From Desulfoluna limicola (GTDB lineage Bacteria; Desulfobacterota; Desulfobacteria; Desulfobacterales; Desulfolunaceae): a stretch of DNA of 64,000 nucleotides. Within the stretch, counting starts at the first letter, position 1, and every line of letters starts with the position of its first letter. The notes beneath the pieces are model-generated. The model had not been told where the DNA came from, did no database searches, and saw only the letters and a program-made list of their open reading frames with translations. Position numbers and translations under genes: made by a program. The stretch covers positions 2,418,001-2,482,000 of the forward strand of contig NZ_AP024488.1 in the NCBI RefSeq assembly GCF_021654575.1, written 5' to 3'. Shown here one piece after another: positions 17,639-28,733 of this stretch.

Positions 17639-17957
17639 TCATCGTTGAGGTTGCATATTTCATGGAGAAGGTTGTGTTCAGCCTTCCTATACCACACCCT
17701 TACACTGCATGGCAGGCATGTTCCGAACATATACAACAATCACAACTGAGTGAGAGAGAAAGACTCCAGACCTTCTGCGGCCATCAAGTTTTTTATTCAT
17801 GAAGGGGTACAATCTCCACAAGCAACTCATCTCTTTTTCATAATTGATGGAGTGCAACGACGCCTCAAACCAAGAACAAAGAACCAAGCACGAAGAACAC
17901 TCTCGACAAGCCACCATGCCGGGGACATCAATGAACAACTGACAATCAGAAAACTTT
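17639..17957. other. Intergenic region between mutY and an EamA exporter
   Basis: No gene is supported. The region ends in the left arm (17875-17898) of an inverted repeat whose right arm lies beyond the exporter gene (18820-18843). Confidence 0.4.
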
Positions 17958-18843
17958 TTACCCCTTACTCAGTGTCACCCATAAAGCCGCAGCAAGAATC
18001 ATGGCGCCGCCTGCAAGGGATCGAACGGTGGGCACTTCGCCGAGCAGGAGAAGGGCCGCGGCAATGCCGTAGACGGGTTCCAGGGAAGCGATGATGCTGG
18101 CCCGCCGGGCCGAGACGGTGCGCATGCCCTGAATGAAAAGGGTGTGGGAGATGCCGGTGAAGAGCACGCCCAGCAGAATGAGAAGGCCGATATCGCTTGG
18201 GGTGGGGGTTTCGGGAAAGAGAACAAGCGCGGGAAGCAGGACCAAGGCGGCGGCGGTGTCCTGCCAGAAGGAGATGACGGCGCCGTGGTAGCGCCTGGCA
18301 AAGCGCCGGTTGAGAAGGGAGAGCACGGCAAAGGTGAAGCCCGATGCCAAGCCCCAGAGAGCCCCCTCAAACGCAGAGTTCCCAAGCTGAAATCCCGGCA
18401 CCACAAGGGCCACGCCTCCAAGGGTCCAGAGAGCCGGCCCAAGGGACGCCCACCGAAACGCCTTCCGGTCGAAGAAAGGTTCCAAAAGCGCTGTAAATAC
18501 GGGAAACGTGGCAAAGGTGAGAAGCCCCACGGCCACCGAGGAGACCTGAATCGCCTTAAAAAACGTCCCCCAGTGAACCGCCAGGATCAGGCCCTGAAAG
18601 GCCAGCAACCCGCAATCCCGTTTCGATTCAAGCCTCACCCGTCGCCCGGCAAAATAAAGCGCAGGCCCCAGGAAAAGCGCCGCAAAAAAAACACGCCCGA
18701 ACACGATGGCCACAGGCGTTAAATGCACAAGCTTTCCGAAAAGCCCTGCCACCCCGAAGAGCAGCGTGGCCACATGAATCAACAAAAAATCTCGGGTCAT
18801 GGTTGAAAATACGTTCCTCGTTCTTCGTGCCTGGTTCTTCGTT
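17875..18843. repeat. 24-base inverted repeats bracketing the EamA exporter gene
   Basis: The left arm at 17875-17898 (AACAAAGAACCAAGCACGAA...) and the right arm at 18820-18843, reverse complemented, agree at 22 of 24 bases. The arms contain exactly one gene between them. They could be the ends of a small transposed unit or two copies of another dispersed repeat. Confidence 0.6.
17958..18800 (-). CDS. EamA/DMT-family transporter
   Basis: 280-residue inner-membrane protein with about ten hydrophobic segments in two five-helix EamA halves; the second half restarts near SAFEGALWGLASGFTFAVLSLLNRRFARRYHG. The family exports amino acids, metabolites or drugs; the substrate is unknown. The N-terminus MTRDFLLIHVATLLFGVAGL is typical. 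The ribosome-binding site is poor (AGGA about twelve bases upstream). The gene stands alone between inverted repeats. A second EamA gene at 28734 is not a close paralogue by eye. Confidence 0.85.
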   Translation of the reverse strand: MTRDFLLIHVATLLFGVAGLFGKLVHLTPVAIVFGRVFFAALFLGPALYFAGRRVRLESKRDCGLLAFQGLILAVHWGTFFKAIQVSSVAVGLLTFATFPVFTALLEPFFDRKAFRWASLGPALWTLGGVALVVPGFQLGNSAFEGALWGLASGFTFAVLSLLNRRFARRYHGAVISFWQDTAAALVLLPALVLFPETPTPSDIGLLILLGVLFTGISHTLFIQGMRTVSARRASIIASLEPVYGIAAALLLLGEVPTVRSLAGGAMILAAALWVTLSKG

Positions 18844-18872
18844 CAATGAATTCGCTTCGCGAATGCCAATCA

Positions 18873-18912
18873 GGCCTCCGGCGGCAAGGTGAGCCACCTT
18901 GAAAGCGAATTG
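18873..18912. repeat. Dispersed repeat fragment
   Basis: Only GCCTCCGGCGGC, hairpin 1 (CAAGGTG-agc-CACCTTG) and GAAAGCGAATTGCGG remain. It is upstream of the EamA gene. Confidence 0.7.
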
Positions 18913-19040
18913 CGGCCACATGGTTCCCCGGTCATCCGGCCCTGCAAAGCCCAACGTGCCACATTATAAATCAGGCAGCTCGCATGATCTCACAGCTCTG
19001 AGAACCGGGGAAAACGGTATATGATCACCTTCCAGGCTCC

Positions 19041-19142
19041 CACGGGCGAAGCCCATCAGCGAATGTAATCGACCTGAGGAACGAAGGTCGATTACATTCG
19101 CAAACCTGGGGCCCAGGGGATCATCCCCTGGCCGCCGGAGGC
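19041..19142. repeat. Dispersed repeat copy with a 17-base-pair hairpin 2
   Basis: Hairpin 3 (CACGGGCGAAGCCCAT) is followed by hairpin 2 with a perfect 17-bp stem (19059-19075 with 19085-19101) around loop GAGGAACGA, then hairpin 1 variant CCAGGGGAT-c-ATCCCCTGG (19113-19131) and GCCGCCGGAGGC. It starts seven bases past the malic enzyme stop and probably folds in its transcript end. Confidence 0.9.
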
Positions 19143-19148
19143 ATGCTT

Positions 19149-20876
19149 TTAGGCCTCCAATGGCAGGTAGACCGGCTTCCAGATCATGTGGTCGATGGCT
19201 TCATCGATGCGAGCGGGATCCATCTGGTGGTCAAAGGAGCTGAAGGCGCATTTCTGGGCGACGCCTTCTCGGATGGCGGCACGTCCAACGGCTTTGGCCA
19301 CCTTGAGGGTCACTTCCTGGAGTCTGTCCACAGAGGGAAAGAGGGCTCCGCGCTTCAGGTCATCGGCGCTGACGCAGTCGGCGGCAGCGTGGGCCGCGGC
19401 GGTGAAGAAGCTGGGAAGCACCTTGGTGGCGCCGGAGGCGACAACGCCCAGGCCCACACCGGGGAAGATAAAGACGTTGTTGCACTGGCCGACGCGGTAC
19501 TCGGTGCCTTTGTGGACCACCGGATCAAAGGGGCTGCCCGTGGCCACGAGGGCTTTGCCGTCGGTCCATGCGTAGATATCCGCAGGGAAGGCTTCGGTGT
19601 TGGCCGTTGGGTTGCTCAAGGGAAGAATAATAGGTTTATCGGTATTTGCCAGGACCTTGGTCACGACCTCTTTGGTGAAGCAGCCGTGCTGGCCGGAGGT
19701 TCCGATCAATACGGTGACGCCCGCCTTTTCGATGACGTTTTCAAGGGCGCCGTCCTCGGAGCTGGTGAACCAGGAAAGATCTGCGGGGGCTTTGGCGAAT
19801 TTTTCCTTGTAGAGGTCCAGCTTGCGGTCGGTGGTGACAAGCCCGCGGGAATCGAGGGTGTAGATACGGGCGCGGGCGTCTTCAACGGCCATGCCCTCTT
19901 CCACCAGGGCCGCTTCGATCTGCTCGGCAATGCCCACGCCGCCGGCCCCTGCTCCGTGAATCAGGTAGACCTGATCCTTGATGCTCTCTTCTTTGACCTT
20001 CATGGCGGCGAAGATGCCGGCGAGGGTGACGGAACCGGTGCCCTGGATGTCGTCGTTGAAGCTGATCATCTCATCCACGTAGGTGTCGCGAATGGTGAAG
20101 GCGTTCTGCTTGGAGAAGTCTTCCCACTGGCAGATGGCGTTGGGGAACACTTTTTGGAAGGCCTTGGCGAATTTCTCCACAAAGGCGAGGTACTCGTCGC
20201 CGGTGAGGCGCTTGTGGTGCCATCCGATGTATTTGGGATCGTTCAACAGCTTTTCGTTGTCGGTGCCCACGTCCAGGGAGATGGGCAGGCAGTGCCAGGG
20301 CGCGATGCCGGCACCCTGGGTATAGAGCATCAGCTTGCCGAGGCAGATGGCCTGACCACCTGCCCCCTGATCGCCGATGCCGAGGATGCCCTGGTTGTCG
20401 GTGACCACTGCCACACGGATGTCGGCCCGCTCGTAGCGGCGCAGGATTTTTTCGGCGTCATCAATGTTCCCGGGATAAAAATGCAGGCCGTTGCCCTGGC
20501 GGAACATGGCCGAGAACTTCTGGCACACAAGCCCCACTGTGGGGGTATAGACAATGGACATGTACCGGGTGATATCGCTTGAAAGAAGGGCATGGGCCAG
20601 GGTGACGTTGCGGTCGAAGAGGGAGCGGATGTAGATAAACTTTTCAAAGTCGCTCACCTTCTCTTCGATAATCTCCTGGGCATTCAACACCTGCTGGGAG
20701 AGGCTTTTCACTTCCGGAGGGATGAGCCCGCTGATTTCGAAGTCTTCACGCTCCGCATCCGAAAAGGCGACCCCTTTGTTGGTGTAATTGTGAAAAAGAA
20801 CGGCGTTGCCTTTTGCGTTGACTTTCAGAGCCTTGGTGTTTCCGTATTCATCAAACTGAAGATCGTAAATACCCAT
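19149..20876 (-). CDS. maeA: NAD-dependent malic enzyme
   Basis: Oxidatively decarboxylates malate to pyruvate and CO2. 575 residues, the large bacterial/eukaryotic-type malic enzyme. Conserved elements are YTPTVG with the catalytic Tyr, RVAVVTDNQGILGIGDQG, the metal-binding FNDDIQGTGSVTLAG, the Rossmann loop HGAGAGGVGIAEQ and LPLSNPT. Start is backed by AAGGGG upstream. It is the last gene of the co-directional run from the TetR regulator, 239 bases after sdhB. There it would pull malate from the fumarate pool toward pyruvate, as in propionate or succinate oxidation, or run with fumarate respiration. Confidence 0.95.
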   Translation of the reverse strand: MGIYDLQFDEYGNTKALKVNAKGNAVLFHNYTNKGVAFSDAEREDFEISGLIPPEVKSLSQQVLNAQEIIEEKVSDFEKFIYIRSLFDRNVTLAHALLSSDITRYMSIVYTPTVGLVCQKFSAMFRQGNGLHFYPGNIDDAEKILRRYERADIRVAVVTDNQGILGIGDQGAGGQAICLGKLMLYTQGAGIAPWHCLPISLDVGTDNEKLLNDPKYIGWHHKRLTGDEYLAFVEKFAKAFQKVFPNAICQWEDFSKQNAFTIRDTYVDEMISFNDDIQGTGSVTLAGIFAAMKVKEESIKDQVYLIHGAGAGGVGIAEQIEAALVEEGMAVEDARARIYTLDSRGLVTTDRKLDLYKEKFAKAPADLSWFTSSEDGALENVIEKAGVTVLIGTSGQHGCFTKEVVTKVLANTDKPIILPLSNPTANTEAFPADIYAWTDGKALVATGSPFDPVVHKGTEYRVGQCNNVFIFPGVGLGVVASGATKVLPSFFTAAAHAAADCVSADDLKRGALFPSVDRLQEVTLKVAKAVGRAAIREGVAQKCAFSSFDHQMDPARIDEAIDHMIWKPVYLPLEA

Positions 20877-21115
20877 GTTTCTTCTATCCCCTTCATGAAA
20901 AAAAACCGAAGATATCCCTTCGAGTGTTTCAACTTGTTTACGACGTCGCCCAGCATCCCCCTGAACCCACAGGCAAAAGAGCCACCTGCATCCGATTACT
21001 TTGCCTTATCAGGGACCTGATTTTGCCCCTGTATACCATGTTACCGTGCCGTTGGACAATCTCTTCCCATAGAATTGTACACAGCCTGACAACCTGAAAT
21101 TCATGCTCTTTTGAA

Positions 21116-21864
21116 TTACCTGAAGAAGGATTTCAAAAATTCACGGTTCATGCGCGAAATATGAGCAATAGAAATGCCTTTGGGACATGCCGCCTCGCAC
21201 TCCCTTTCATTGCCACAGTTGCCGAATCCCAGTTCCGACATACAGGCCACCATGGACTCCACCCGTTTTTTTGCCTCGGGCTTTCCCTGGGGGAGCTGAG
21301 CGAGGTGAGAGACCTTGGCGCTGGTAAAAAGCATGGCCGATCCGTTGGGGCAGGCCGCCACACAGGCCCCGCATCCAATGCACTCGGCAGCGTCCATGGC
21401 GTTTTCCGCCTGCTCCTGAGAGACTGCCACGGCGTTGGCATCCGGGGTGCCACCGGTATTGACCGAAATATAGCCCCCCGCCTGGATGATGGCATCGAGG
21501 GTGCTGCGGTCCACCACCAGGTCCTTGATGACAGTAAACGCTCGTGACCTCCATGGCTCGATGACCACCACGTCGCCGTCTTCAAAATGGCGCATGTGGA
21601 GCTGGCACAGGGTGGTCTCCTTCAGGGGGCCGTGGGCCTTCCCGTTGACCACAGCCCCGCAGGTGCCGCAGATCCCTTCCCGGCAGTCGTGATCAAAGGC
21701 CACGGGATCCTGGCCGTTGAGCACGAGCCGCTCATTCAGAATATCAAGCATCTCCAGAAACGAGGCGTCCGTTGAAATATCCCGCACGTCATGGGTTTCA
21801 AGGGTGCCCCTTACGTCAGGCCCATCCTGTCTCCAGATCTTCAAGGTCAAACCGATGGTTTGGG

Positions 21865-21868
<4 letters not shown>
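21116..21868 (-). CDS. sdhB: Fumarate reductase / succinate dehydrogenase iron-sulfur subunit
   Basis: 250-residue electron-transfer subunit carrying electrons between the flavin of SdhA and the haems of SdhC. Cluster ligands are legible: the [2Fe-2S] motif [10 protein letters not shown] plus a later Cys (TTLCQLH), the [4Fe-4S] motif [12 protein letters not shown], and the [3Fe-4S] region [15 protein letters not shown]. Its start overlaps the sdhA stop by four bases (ATGA), and AAAGGAG precedes it inside sdhA, so the two are coupled. Sequence alone does not settle whether the complex mainly oxidises succinate or reduces fumarate. Confidence 0.95.
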
Positions 21869-23778
<1,910 letters not shown>

Positions 23779-23812
23779 ACATCATCTCCTGATCAATAAA
23801 AGATAAAAGCAT

Positions 23813-23911
23813 GCCTCCGGCAAGGGGCTAAGCCCCTTGACCCCAGGTTCGCGAATGCTCCTTAGCCCTCGTTCCTCGGGCACGTCACATTCGCTGACGG
23901 GCTACGCCCGT
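23813..23911. repeat. Dispersed repeat copy (GGGG/CCCC variant) between sdhC and sdhA
   Basis: GCCTCCGG, hairpin 1 CAAGGGGCT-a-AGCCCCTTG, CCCCAGGTTCGCGAATGC, hairpin 2 GCCC-TCGTTCCTC-GGGC (23865-23881) and hairpin 3 ACGGGCtacGCCCGT. All three hairpins are intact inside an operon. Confidence 0.88.
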
Positions 23912-23941
23912 GGATAGGGCTGATTGCCCCATGCCTGCCCC

Positions 23942-24586
23942 CTATGGTGTTCCCGTGAGAAAAAACATCACCGGGATCACCGCAAACCCAACGCCCACCA
24001 CCAGCGCCAGGGCTGTTGCGCACTTCCTGAGAAACGGCGTGCTCCCCTCCCCGTTGGCTCCCAGGCTCTGAAACGCGCTCCAGAATCCGTGGCTCACATG
24101 AAAGGCGATGGCCCCGATGCCCAGAAGGTAGGCCCCCACGTAGTTAAGACGGGAAAAGGTCTCCACCACCACGGGGTACCGAGACACACCCGAGGGAGGC
24201 GAAAATTTGAAGCCGATGAGGTGCAACGTGATAAACACCAGGGTCAGGAGACCGGTGTAGATCATGGTGGAAGAAGCAAAGGTCCGCCCACCGTGCCGGG
24301 CCGTCACCTGATACTTTTCAGGCCGTGCCGCCCGGTTCTCCAGCGCCAGCACCACCCCCGTGAGGACATGAAGAACCGCCATCAGGAGAAGAATGAACTC
24401 GGCAAACTTGAGCATGGGCCCAAGGGAATGAAGCTTCTCCGTATACCCGGCAAAGGCCTCCGCCCCTTTAAACAGGGTAAAATTCCCGGCCAGGTGCACC
24501 ACCAGAAACCCACAGAACCCAAGCCCCGTGATCCCCATGAGCATCTTTTTCCCCACAGGCGTCGCGATTCGTCCAATCAGATCCAT
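23942..24586 (-). CDS. sdhC: Fumarate reductase / succinate dehydrogenase diheme cytochrome b subunit
   Basis: 214-residue membrane anchor with five hydrophobic helices. Helix His residues in VVHLAGNF, KLHSLGP, AVLHVLTGV, TLHLIGFKF and AFHVSHGFW are candidate ligands for two b haems, as in Wolinella FrdC. It exchanges electrons with menaquinone at the inner membrane. The N-terminus is GRIATPVGKKMLMGITGLGF. The start at 24586 uses GGAGG six bases upstream, and that GGAGG is the end of a dispersed repeat. It is first of the sdhCAB set, downstream of sucD. Confidence 0.92.
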   Translation of the reverse strand: MDLIGRIATPVGKKMLMGITGLGFCGFLVVHLAGNFTLFKGAEAFAGYTEKLHSLGPMLKFAEFILLLMAVLHVLTGVVLALENRAARPEKYQVTARHGGRTFASSTMIYTGLLTLVFITLHLIGFKFSPPSGVSRYPVVVETFSRLNYVGAYLLGIGAIAFHVSHGFWSAFQSLGANGEGSTPFLRKCATALALVVGVGFAVIPVMFFLTGTP

Positions 24587-24593
24587 AATCCAC

Positions 24594-24675
24594 CTCCGGC
24601 GGCAAGGTGAGCCACCTTGAAAGCAGGTTGCCGCAGCGCGTTGCCCCTCATGCCTCGGGACAAAGCGCTGCGGTT
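24594..24675. repeat. Dispersed repeat copy supplying the sdhC RBS
   Basis: CCTCCGGCGGC, hairpin 1 (CAAGGTG-agc-CACCTTG), GAAAGCAGGTTG and a variant hairpin 2 with loop TCATGCCTC. Read on the minus strand it ends GCCGGAGG, directly before the sdhC start. Confidence 0.85.
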
Positions 24676-24967
24676 TTTTAATGAAACCTGCCCATTTATG
24701 TTTTTCTTGACTCCCGATACGTGCAAAAGTCCACCGAGAACCTTCTGTTCAAGGACGTTGGGTTGCACACATGAATCCCCGGTCATTCGATTCACCACCT
24801 ATATCTGGAAACGAATCATTAAAGGAGGCACCTGTCGTTTCGGATAACCCGAGCAGTCGGGGATGACGAAATCGAACGATGAGATCCGCCAATCTTGCGG
24901 GAGCGGTTGCCCAACGACACACGTCGCGCGAATGTATCGACAACGTTCGAGTTACGCCAACCCCCAT

Positions 24968-25014
24968 GCATTCGCCATAGGGTTTCCAGGTGACCCCACC
25001 TGGCCACCGGAGGC
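24968..25014. repeat. Dispersed repeat fragment past sucD
   Basis: Hairpin 1 variant CCAGGTG-accc-CACCTGG (24986-25003) and GGCCACCGGAGGC. Its second base pair is C:G where most copies have A:T. Confidence 0.75.
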
Positions 25015-25021
25015 ATGGCTT

Positions 25022-25894
25022 TTACCGAAAGACTCCTCGGCACATCTCGCCCAAGAGGCCCAGATTTTCGCAGACGTGAACCCCGCAGGAGGTCATGGCC
25101 TCGACCTTGGCCTGTCCGGTGCCGCTGTTGCCACTGATGATGGCGCCGGCGTGGCCCATGCGCCGTCCGGGTGGGGCGGTGAGTCCGGCGATGAACCCCA
25201 CCACGGGCTTGGTCATGTGAGCCTTGATGTACTCGGCGGCCTCTTCTTCGGCGCTGCCGCCGATCTCGCCCACCATGACCACGCCTTCGGTGTCGGGGTC
25301 GGCCTCAAAGGCTTCCAGGACGTCGATAAAGGAAGTGCCGTTCACCGGGTCGCCCCCAATGCCCACGCAGGTGGTCTGGCCGATGCCCTGGGCCGAAAGC
25401 TGATGGACCACCTCGTAGGTGAGGGTCCCGGATCGGGAGACCACCCCTGCCGGACCGCCGGGCTTGTGCATGGGGCCGGGCATGATGCCGATCTTGCACT
25501 CACCGGGGGTGATGATGCCGGGACAGTTGGGGCCGATGAGGCGCGTCTGAGTCCCACCAAGAACCTTCTTCACCCGGGCCATGTCGAGAACCGGAATCCC
25601 TTCGGTGATGCACACCACCAGTTCGATCCCCGCTTCGGCCGCTTCCACAATGGCATCGGCCGCAAAAGGCGGGGGCACAAAAATCATGCTGGCGTTGGCC
25701 CCGGTCTCTTTCCTCGCCTCCGCCACCGTATTAAACACAGGGCTGCCCTCATACACCTGCCCCCCCTTTCCAGGGGTCACCCCTGCCACAACAGTGGTGC
25801 CGTACGCCTTGCACTGACCGGTGTGAAAACTCCCCTCACGCCCGGTGATCCCCTGAACCAGCAACCGTGTAGACTTATCAACGAATATGCTCAC
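25022..25894 (-). CDS. sucD: Succinyl-CoA ligase alpha subunit
   Basis: 290 residues. Binds CoA through an N-terminal Rossmann-like domain ([15 protein letters not shown]) and carries the phospho-histidine in [32 protein letters not shown] is a conserved CoA-ligase segment. With SucC it interconverts succinyl-CoA and succinate with ATP or GTP formation. The frame is open to 25945, but a GTG at 25894 has AAGGAG six bases upstream and gives the canonical [14 protein letters not shown] start. A 393-base gap holding two repeat copies separates it from sucC. Confidence 0.94.
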   Translation of the reverse strand: MSIFVDKSTRLLVQGITGREGSFHTGQCKAYGTTVVAGVTPGKGGQVYEGSPVFNTVAEARKETGANASMIFVPPPFAADAIVEAAEAGIELVVCITEGIPVLDMARVKKVLGGTQTRLIGPNCPGIITPGECKIGIMPGPMHKPGGPAGVVSRSGTLTYEVVHQLSAQGIGQTTCVGIGGDPVNGTSFIDVLEAFEADPDTEGVVMVGEIGGSAEEEAAEYIKAHMTKPVVGFIAGLTAPPGRRMGHAGAIISGNSGTGQAKVEAMTSCGVHVCENLGLLGEMCRGVFR

Positions 25895-25944
25895 AGCGTT
25901 CTCCTTTCTTATCAGAACCCATGCCTTCTCGTCCGTTAAAAGCA

Positions 25945-26052
25945 TGCCTCCGGCGGCGAGGTGGAGCCACCTCGAAAGCTTATTGCGAATGCGCTTTACC
26001 CCTCGTACCTCGGGCTAAATCGCATTCGCCTTCGGCTCGGGCTGCGCCCGAC
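25945..26052. repeat. Dispersed repeat copy between sucC and sucD
   Basis: GCCTCCGGC, hairpin 1 variant CGAGGTGG/CCACCTCG (eight base pairs), GCGAATGCG, hairpin 2 with loop TCGTACCTC and arms CCC/GGG, GCATTCGC, and a hairpin 3 variant CGGGCtgcGCCCG. Confidence 0.85.
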
Positions 26053-26169
26053 TCCAACGTTGAAGGAGTCGCAGGCGTCCTCATGTCCCGGTTCCCGTAC
26101 ATAGAGCACGAAGATCACGAATCGCCCTTTGGGCTACACGAAGGAGGTTTGAGAACCTGCCCCGTTTCC

Positions 26170-26271
26170 CACGGGCGAAGCCCGTCAGCGAATGTGACGG
26201 GCCTGAGGAACGAAGGCCAGGAGCATTCGCAAACCTGGGGTCCAGGGGATCATCCCCTGGCCGCCGGAGGC
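26170..26271. repeat. Dispersed repeat copy past sucC (second in this gap)
   Basis: Hairpin 3 (ACGGGCGAAGCCCGT), hairpin 2 GCCT-GAGGAACGA-AGGC (26201-26217), GCATTCGC, hairpin 1 variant CCAGGGGAT-c-ATCCCCTGG, and GCCGCCGGAGGC. It is oriented opposite to the copy at 25945. Confidence 0.88.
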
Positions 26272-26287
26272 AGGCTTTCATCCCCTC

Positions 26288-27448
26288 CTACGCCACGATG
26301 GCCGCTATCTTCTCTGCAGCGTCTTTCAGGTCGGTGGCGGTCTGGAGATCGAGGCCTGATTCTTTCAGGATACGACGGCCTTCTTCGACGTTGGTGCCCT
26401 CCATGCGCACCACGATGGGGACCTTGATACCGGTTTTGGAGGCGGCTTCCACCACCCCTCTGGCAAAGATATCGCAGCGCAGGATGCCACCGAAAATATT
26501 AATAAGGACCCCTTTGACCTTTTCGTCTTTGAGAAGGATGCGAAAGGCATTTTCCACCATTTCGCTGGTGGCTCCGCCGCCCACGTCAAGGAAGTTTGCC
26601 GGTTTGGCCCCTGCCATTTTGATAAGGTCCATGGTGGCCATGGCAAGACCGGCGCCGTTAACGATATTTCCGATATTGCCGTCGAGGCTGATATAGTTGA
26701 GGCGATGGCGGGAGGCTTCCACCTCCAGGGGGTCTTCTTCGGTGATGTCCCTTAAGGCGGAGATCTCAGCATGGCGATAGAGGGCGTTGTCGTCAAAGTC
26801 CACTTTGGCATCCAGGGCCACGGCGTCGCCTTCCCCTGTAATGATGAGGGGGTTTATTTCCACCAGGGAGCAGTCCTTGGCCACGAAGAAATCGAAGAGC
26901 TTTTTGACAAGGGCCGTCACCGACTTGGCCGCATGGCCTTCCAGCCCCAGGCCGAAGACCACCTGGCGAAGGTGATTGGGCCAGAGCCCTGCCAGGGGAT
27001 CGAGGCGCACCTTGATAATCTTTTCAGGGCTCTTTTCTGCCACCTCTTCGATCTCCATCCCCCCTTCCCGGCTCGCCATGATGACGATGTCGCCGCTCTT
27101 CCGGTCAGGCACGATGCCGAGGTAGAGTTCTTCGGCAATATCCAGCCCCTTTTCGATGAGAAGGGTGTTCACTTCTTTGCCTTCAGGGCCGGTCTGATGG
27201 GTGACCAGGATGGCACCGAGGATCGCACCTGCGGCAGCCTCCGCCTCTTCCGCCGAATGCACCAACTTCACCCCCCCTGCCTTGCCTCGGCCTCCGGCAT
27301 GGATCTGGGCCTTCACCGCCACGGGCCAGCTCTTCATGCTCGCCGCCCGAAAAGCAGCCTCACCCGGCGTGCGTGCGACAGCCCCTTCGGGGACGGGGAT
27401 GCCATGGGCCCTGAAGAGTTCCTTTGCCTGGTATTCATGAATCTTCAT
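26288..27448 (-). CDS. sucC: Succinyl-CoA ligase (ADP-forming) beta subunit
   Basis: 386 residues: N-terminal ATP-grasp domain (MKIHEYQAKELFRAHGIPVPEG; KAQIHAGGRGKAGGVKL) and C-terminal CoA-ligase domain with LDVGGGAT and INIFGGILRCD. It binds the nucleotide and closes the succinate site of SucD. Start 27448 has GGAG six bases upstream; four extra in-frame residues to 27460 are unnecessary. It lies downstream of a TetR regulator on the same strand and upstream of sucD, so it opens the C4-dicarboxylate run. Confidence 0.94.
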   Translation of the reverse strand: MKIHEYQAKELFRAHGIPVPEGAVARTPGEAAFRAASMKSWPVAVKAQIHAGGRGKAGGVKLVHSAEEAEAAAGAILGAILVTHQTGPEGKEVNTLLIEKGLDIAEELYLGIVPDRKSGDIVIMASREGGMEIEEVAEKSPEKIIKVRLDPLAGLWPNHLRQVVFGLGLEGHAAKSVTALVKKLFDFFVAKDCSLVEINPLIITGEGDAVALDAKVDFDDNALYRHAEISALRDITEEDPLEVEASRHRLNYISLDGNIGNIVNGAGLAMATMDLIKMAGAKPANFLDVGGGATSEMVENAFRILLKDEKVKGVLINIFGGILRCDIFARGVVEAASKTGIKVPIVVRMEGTNVEEGRRILKESGLDLQTATDLKDAAEKIAAIVA

Positions 27449-27467
27449 GGTTGTCTCCAATGCATTG

Positions 27468-27533
27468 GGTTCGCAAATGCTCTCGACCTTCGTTCCTCAG
27501 GTCGATCACATTCACTGACGGGCTTCGCCCGTG
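27468..27533. repeat. Dispersed repeat copy upstream of sucC
   Basis: GGTTCGCAAATGC, hairpin 2 TCGACCT-TCGTTCCTC-AGGTCGA (27483-27505, seven paired bases), CACATTCACTG and hairpin 3 ACGGGCttcGCCCGT. Hairpin 1 is missing. Confidence 0.85.
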
Positions 27534-27562
27534 AAAAAAGCCTGACGTGATTCGACGTCCTG

Positions 27563-28231
27563 TTACCTCTGCCCTATCACCTGTGACTTACGCCCCTCCT
27601 TTGCTGCTGCCAGGATAAACCGGGTCTGAAACGCGATATAGCCGTCCAGGGTGTAGCGCCCCTTCAAGAACCACCGTCTGAAGGCCCACATGTGGCCGGT
27701 GACCATAATGTTGTGAGCCATGAGTTCAATGGACGATCTCTCCATGGTGGCAAGGGTGCCTTTTTCCACCGCGTTCTCGATGAGTTCCACAAAGATACCC
27801 GTAATGCGCACTTCATTTTCAAGCACATGGCTGCGCCACTTTTTCGGAAGGGATTTTGTTTCCTGGTAGATGAGCTGAAGGTGGTCAGCCATGGTGTCGC
27901 ACACCCGAATGTAGATGCCGATAACAGCCTCCAGGCCATCAAGCCCGGTTTTCTTTGCGGACATGGCGCTGTGGATGCCTTTTTCAATTTCATCGTGGAT
28001 GGCGTCGCAGACGAGGTAAAGTACGTCGTCTTTGGAGGAGACGTATTCGTACAGGGAGCCAATGGAAAAGCCCACGGCTTCTGCAATCTGGCGGGTGGGG
28101 GTTTTGTGAAAGCCTTTTTCGATAAAGAGACGGACGGCTGCGTCCACAATCTGACGGCGCCGGGTGCGAACCAGCTTGGGGTTCTTCACCTGGGATACCA
28201 CGCCGGCTTCATCGGGACGTTTACGGGCCAT
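27563..28231 (-). CDS. TetR/AcrR-family transcriptional regulator
   Basis: 222 residues. The helix-turn-helix occupies about 30-75: RQIVDAAVRLFIEKGFHKTPTRQIAEAVGFSIGSLYEYVSSKDDVLY. The ligand-binding C-terminal domain (HLQLIYQETKSLPKKW) resembles TetR regulators of fatty-acid and acyl-CoA metabolism, by general pattern only. The start at 28231 follows GGAGG by four bases; 34 more upstream in-frame residues look non-native. It precedes sucCD, sdhCAB and the malic enzyme on the same strand, so it may sense an acyl-CoA and control that run. This is inference. Confidence 0.86.
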   Translation of the reverse strand: MARKRPDEAGVVSQVKNPKLVRTRRRQIVDAAVRLFIEKGFHKTPTRQIAEAVGFSIGSLYEYVSSKDDVLYLVCDAIHDEIEKGIHSAMSAKKTGLDGLEAVIGIYIRVCDTMADHLQLIYQETKSLPKKWRSHVLENEVRITGIFVELIENAVEKGTLATMERSSIELMAHNIMVTGHMWAFRRWFLKGRYTLDGYIAFQTRFILAAAKEGRKSQVIGQR

Positions 28232-28377
28232 GTTCCCTCCGGGGACTGGGACGTTGGACGAAAACACCAAAAGTGTGGAGCCGCACTGCGGGTCAGGAAC
28301 CGGGAGTTGGAGAGCGAGGGGAAGAAGCAGCAAAAGCCGCCTTGAAATGGAGGTGGAAGAAACGCGGGTTCCCGAAC

Positions 28378-28385
28378 GAGCGCTC
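28378..28385. promoter_or_regulatory. Candidate TetR-type palindrome
   Basis: GAGCGCTC lies about 147 bases upstream of the TetR start, in AACGAGCGCTCAGT. It resembles operators of some TetR regulators, but only the eight central bases are symmetric, so chance is possible. Confidence 0.28.
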
Positions 28386-28733
28386 AGTCAGTGATACCAC
28401 GCCCCATTTTTCATTGTCAACCTTTTTACCCAACCCGTATCGGGCACACTATCAAGGCGTTAAGAAGAAAACAGCCCCTGAAACCCACCCAGTAAAGACG
28501 GCTGACAATCAGCCGTTAACAAAGAATTCCACCCCCCAACAGGGAGCATTCGTGACCATGCTTTCCCCTGTACGTTAATGATGTAAAGAAGGCATTCCCC
28601 CCCACGCATTGCCCTGCCCGATTCTGCCATAAGCCTTGACACATTGGCTTATCGCCTTTAATGCTTTGGTGTTGTTACACGCATCGCCAAAATCAGTCGA
28701 ATCCACCCCGGAGCAATATCAGAAGGAGTCCCC
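28386..28733. other. Divergent intergenic region, TetR regulator / EamA transporter
   Basis: Holds the promoter of the EamA gene and part of that of the regulator. No repeat module is present, unusual for a gap this long, and no other feature was recognised. Confidence 0.35.

Noticed and set aside
19143..20582. 479-codon plus-strand frame opposite the malic enzyme
   Set aside because: It is antisense to a fully conserved malic enzyme and has no family resemblance; long antisense frames are expected at this GC content.
24863..25939. 358-codon plus-strand frame over sucD
   Set aside because: Antisense to sucD and running through repeats; His/Gly-rich shadow composition.
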